Source: Chaetomium olivaceum
Taxonomy: Eukaryota; Ascomycota; Sordariomycetes; Sordariales; Chaetomiaceae
Assembly: GCA_039881045.1 (NCBI GenBank)
Contig: JAYWVB010000026.1
Span: 248,001-312,000 of the forward strand
Length of the DNA stretch: 64,000 nucleotides
Direction: 5' to 3'
A program made the position numbers and the translations under genes. A model generated the notes under the pieces. The model made no database searches. It was not told the DNA's origin and saw nothing but the letters and a program-made list of their open reading frames with translations. Positions 61,630 to 64,000 of this stretch are shown one piece after another. Position 1 is the first letter of the stretch. Every line of letters begins with the position of its first letter.

Positions 61630-62602
61630 TCATTTCTGCAGACTGGGACACAACCCATCTCCAGATGCGTCGTCGCGTGGTACCTCATGCTTCAGTGGCG
61701 AGGAGACGTAAGCCCGATGGCTTGGCTCAGGCACTGGCTTAGGCTCCTGTTGATCCGGTATGGCGACAAAGCCGTCAAACCAGCTCGCCAGTTCGACGCT
61801 GACCCCATCAAGCAGGTCCGAATACAAAGTGAGGATCGCCGTATCGACACCGGCACGCAGGCCGTGGTCGACTTCCCTCACTTTGTCGCATAGTAGAACG
61901 AGTTCTAGTTCGTGTCAGTGAGATTCGTTTTTCTTTTTTTTTTTTTTAAAAAAAAAAAAGCATGACAGCGTGTGGGGAGCGATACCCATCGGCGAAGTAT
62001 GCACACCACTATAAACCACCGCCGGATGCGCCACATAACCCTCCACCTGGCCCTTCAGCCGCCTCAGCGATTCCTCGTAGCAAGCACACTGCCGCCGTGC
62101 GTCGTGGCCCTTGCTCGCCCGGCCTGTCGTGCCTAGCAGGGTCCGCTTATTATCAACCTCGAGCTTGGTCGCTAGGTCGAGTATGGTCTGGACCGACTCG
62201 AGGATCGGGTTTTCATACGACCGCTGCGAGCTGCCTGACATGCGGGACAGGCGTGAGACGTGGGACGCGATGGAGCGGAAGGACGATACCGAGCCCCGGG
62301 ACTTTGCTGACTGAGCGGACCGGTTTGAGCGTCGGGAGCGGATAGACCCAGCGTCCTCCACGCCGCTCTCGAGTTGATTGTCATCTGGGTCTTTCGAGGA
62401 TGGGTCCGTCTGGTCCACAGGGCCTTGTTGCCAGAAGGCGAGCCAACGTATCACCCTGCTTCTATATAGGCGTTGGGTTATCATGTTAGGACTTCGTATT
62501 ACCGCAGTAGTTGCTGCCCTGGTAGGAGCAAGAGTTTGCATACCTGCGTTTCTTCTTCTTTTTTGAGGAAGCTGGCTGGCCTAAATCACTGGAAGCCGAC
62601 AT
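61630..62602 (-). CDS. Unrecognised Ser/Arg-rich protein
   Basis: Three exons on the minus strand, 62602-62544, 62461-62007 and 61904-61630, give 262 residues with all phases matching. I do not recognise the family. The N-terminus has a lysine run (SSKKKKKRR), perhaps a nuclear signal. The middle is a Ser/Arg-rich disordered stretch (SIRSRRSNRSAQSAKS and on). A probable helical domain follows, from NPILESVQTILDLATKLEV through RQCACYEESLRRLKGQV and across the last intron to LVLLCDKVREVDHGLRAGVD. The C-terminus is Pro/charged. The second intron holds a T14-A12 run. The gene is divergent from the DUF6594 gene, with 438 bp between start codons, hinting at co-regulation. Confidence 0.65.
61934..61959 (+). 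repeat. T14-A12 self-complementary run inside an intron
   Basis: Fourteen T directly followed by twelve A, within the last intron (61905-62006) of the unrecognised minus-strand gene. Confidence 0.9.
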
Positions 62603-63040
62603 CGCGCGCCGTGTCTTTTCAACTCTTTTGTTGTATTTTAGCCGTGGGAGTGCTAATGAATGGGCAACGGTTTGTCTCGTTAAAGAGCAGCAACACAATG
62701 CAGAAACGTCGGACTCTATCAGTCATTTCCCTTGTACTTGTAGTTGACAACCTGCCGGGCGCCCAGGGTTGTCAACTACAAATTGGGCGAGCCTTGCCCC
62801 AAATAGCAGCACAGCCTCTGGGGGCTGCTGAGCATCGCCTGTTGTGGCGTTTGATAAAGGAGATCCGCGCTGCGGTGCAACCAGTCCCAACCAGGGTGGC
62901 TATGCAGGATATGCCGAAGGCTGAATCAGGAATAGCCACCCGAAAGAGAGACACCACCCCGCGATTGAGAGAGTGATGATACCTTGGAACGGCTCAAGCT
63001 GGCGTCAGATTGAGTCACCTTTGGTTTTCCAGTCAACTCC
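62603..63040. promoter_or_regulatory. Bidirectional promoter with a long inverted repeat
   Basis: A 438-bp divergent spacer. It contains perfect 15-bp arms, TTGTAGTTGACAACC at 62738-62752 and its reverse complement at 62767-62781, around a 14-bp centre that includes the palindrome GGGCGCCC. Confidence 0.6.
62738..62781. repeat. Perfect 15-bp inverted repeat with palindromic centre
   Basis: Both arms match without mismatch. The centre GGGCGCCC is itself palindromic, so the whole 44-bp element can form a cruciform or a hairpin. It could equally be a binding site for a dimeric regulator. Confidence 0.9.
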
Positions 63041-63924
63041 ATGGCTGAACCCGAGGCTCAGAACTTTGTGCAATATGTGCATCGGTCCCTGGACGAGGAG
63101 GAGAACTTTCATTTCCTCCGCTTCGAGTTCCTCCAACGTCTGAATCTCACCCATTTCCACGTCCAACTAGCCCGTATCAAGAGCCGGGTCCAAAAACAAG
63201 GGCAGTGCTCTGAGGATGAACTAGAGACTTTACAAGGCCTTCTCAAGGACTATGGTACGTATGGCGGACTACCTAACTAGTTAGGTAGGTTACTAGGTAC
63301 CCGTCGTTCCTCCGGACCTTATATGACACCACCTAGAACAAAACCAACTAACAACCCCCAGCCACCGCAATCCGCGACTACCGCTACCTGCGGTCCTGCC
63401 GTCCCGTTCCCAAAGCCGAGATGCGCCTACGAAAAGCCCTCCTCCAGCGCTACTTCCAGTCGGATGATGACTTCCAAGACCCCTTCCACAGCCACTACTG
63501 CTTCTTCGAGGACGAGCAGTCGCACATCGACCCGCTGCGGGCGACGCTGATGCGGTACCTACCAGTTGCGCTAACCTACTCGTCTGAGGAGCGGCGGCAG
63601 CGGCCACGTGAGTACGAGGAGGGAAAGGTACCCTTGTTGGCGTCGGCGTTTGTGGACCGCTCTGTGCGTTTTATTACGGCTATGACGGGGGGAGTGTTTT
63701 TGGTTGGGCCCATGTTGATCATGACGTTTGATCCGTCGCAGACTAAGAGCTTACTTACTGTCTCAGTAGCGCTCGTTGTCTTCTCGCTGGTTCTATCGTT
63801 TGGGATTCGCGTGTCTAATGTTGAGACTCTGGTGGCCACGGCTACATATGCTGCCGTGCTGGTTGTGTTTGTCGGGACGAGCTCGGGGGTGCGGAGAACC
63901 AAGATAGGCCATAATATGGGCTAA
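63041..63924 (+). CDS. DUF6594-type fungal membrane protein
   Basis: Two exons, 63041-63254 and 63362-63924, give 258 residues. The N-terminal half is helical and charged (EENFHFLRFEFLQRLNLTHF, LRKALLQRYFQSDDDF). After HIDPLRATLMRYLP a conserved three-helix membrane block follows: FITAMTGGVFLVGPMLIMTF, then LLTVSVALVVFSLVLSFGI, then VATATYAAVLVVFVGTSSG. This order is characteristic of the fungal DUF6594 family, whose role is unknown. The protein is shorter than most members I know. The intron contains a perfect 18-bp palindrome at 63270-63287. Confidence 0.8.
63270..63287. repeat. 18-bp perfect palindrome in an intron
   Basis: TACCTAACTAGTTAGGTA reads identically on both strands; it lies near the donor side of the DUF6594 gene intron. 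Confidence 0.9.
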
Positions 63925-64000
63925 TGGTTTACTTCTGTTTATAACCGAATGGGAAGTATACATGTAGGTACCTTACCTAAGTATGTGTGCAATCGACATG

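Noticed and set aside
1..64000. CRISPR arrays, rRNA genes or prokaryotic operons
   Set aside because: None seen; the introns and protein families are fungal nuclear.

Overview
The window is nuclear DNA of a filamentous ascomycete, most likely a member of the Sordariales. The reasons are short GT-AG introns (about 50-100 bp), conserved fungal housekeeping genes (exportin-1/CRM1, CCT3, VPS29), fungal-only genes (the DASH subunit Dad2, an Ecl1-type lifespan factor, a DUF6594 membrane protein) and moderately high GC content. The order or genus is an inference from protein similarity read by eye.

Layout. Positions 1-34 kb are gene-dense: a large unrecognised multi-exon protein running off the left edge; a divergent kinetochore pair (dad2 minus, shugoshin plus); retromer vps29 (minus); alanine-glyoxylate aminotransferase (plus); exportin crm1 (plus, 10 exons); a Hul4-like HECT ubiquitin ligase (plus); a Ser/Pro-rich single-pass membrane protein (plus); cct3 (plus) converging with a PRKRIP1/DUF1168 splicing-associated protein (minus); and a phosphoglycerate-mutase-fold protein with a long disordered tail (plus). 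From about 34 to 59 kb there is a 25-kb desert of ordinary, not strongly AT-rich, base composition, with a single recognisable gene: an isolated Ecl1-type zinc-motif protein at 47.9 kb. At 59-64 kb lie a BAHD-type acyltransferase (minus) and a divergent pair of accessory genes, one unrecognised (minus) and one DUF6594 (plus), whose shared promoter holds a long perfect inverted repeat.

No operon-like system or CRISPR is expected or seen. Functional links visible here are mostly positional: dad2 and sgo1 share a 443-bp bidirectional promoter with CGCGT-type direct repeats, and both act in chromosome segregation.

Two sequence-wide properties matter to any reader. First, seven otherwise convincing genes, including ones likely to be essential, need one- or two-base frame corrections. 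Several of these sit in G/C runs, so they are probably consensus errors rather than pseudogenes; coordinates are given as exon spans and the breaks are noted. Second, 4 of about 37 introns use GC-AG rather than GT-AG ends, three of them in crm1.
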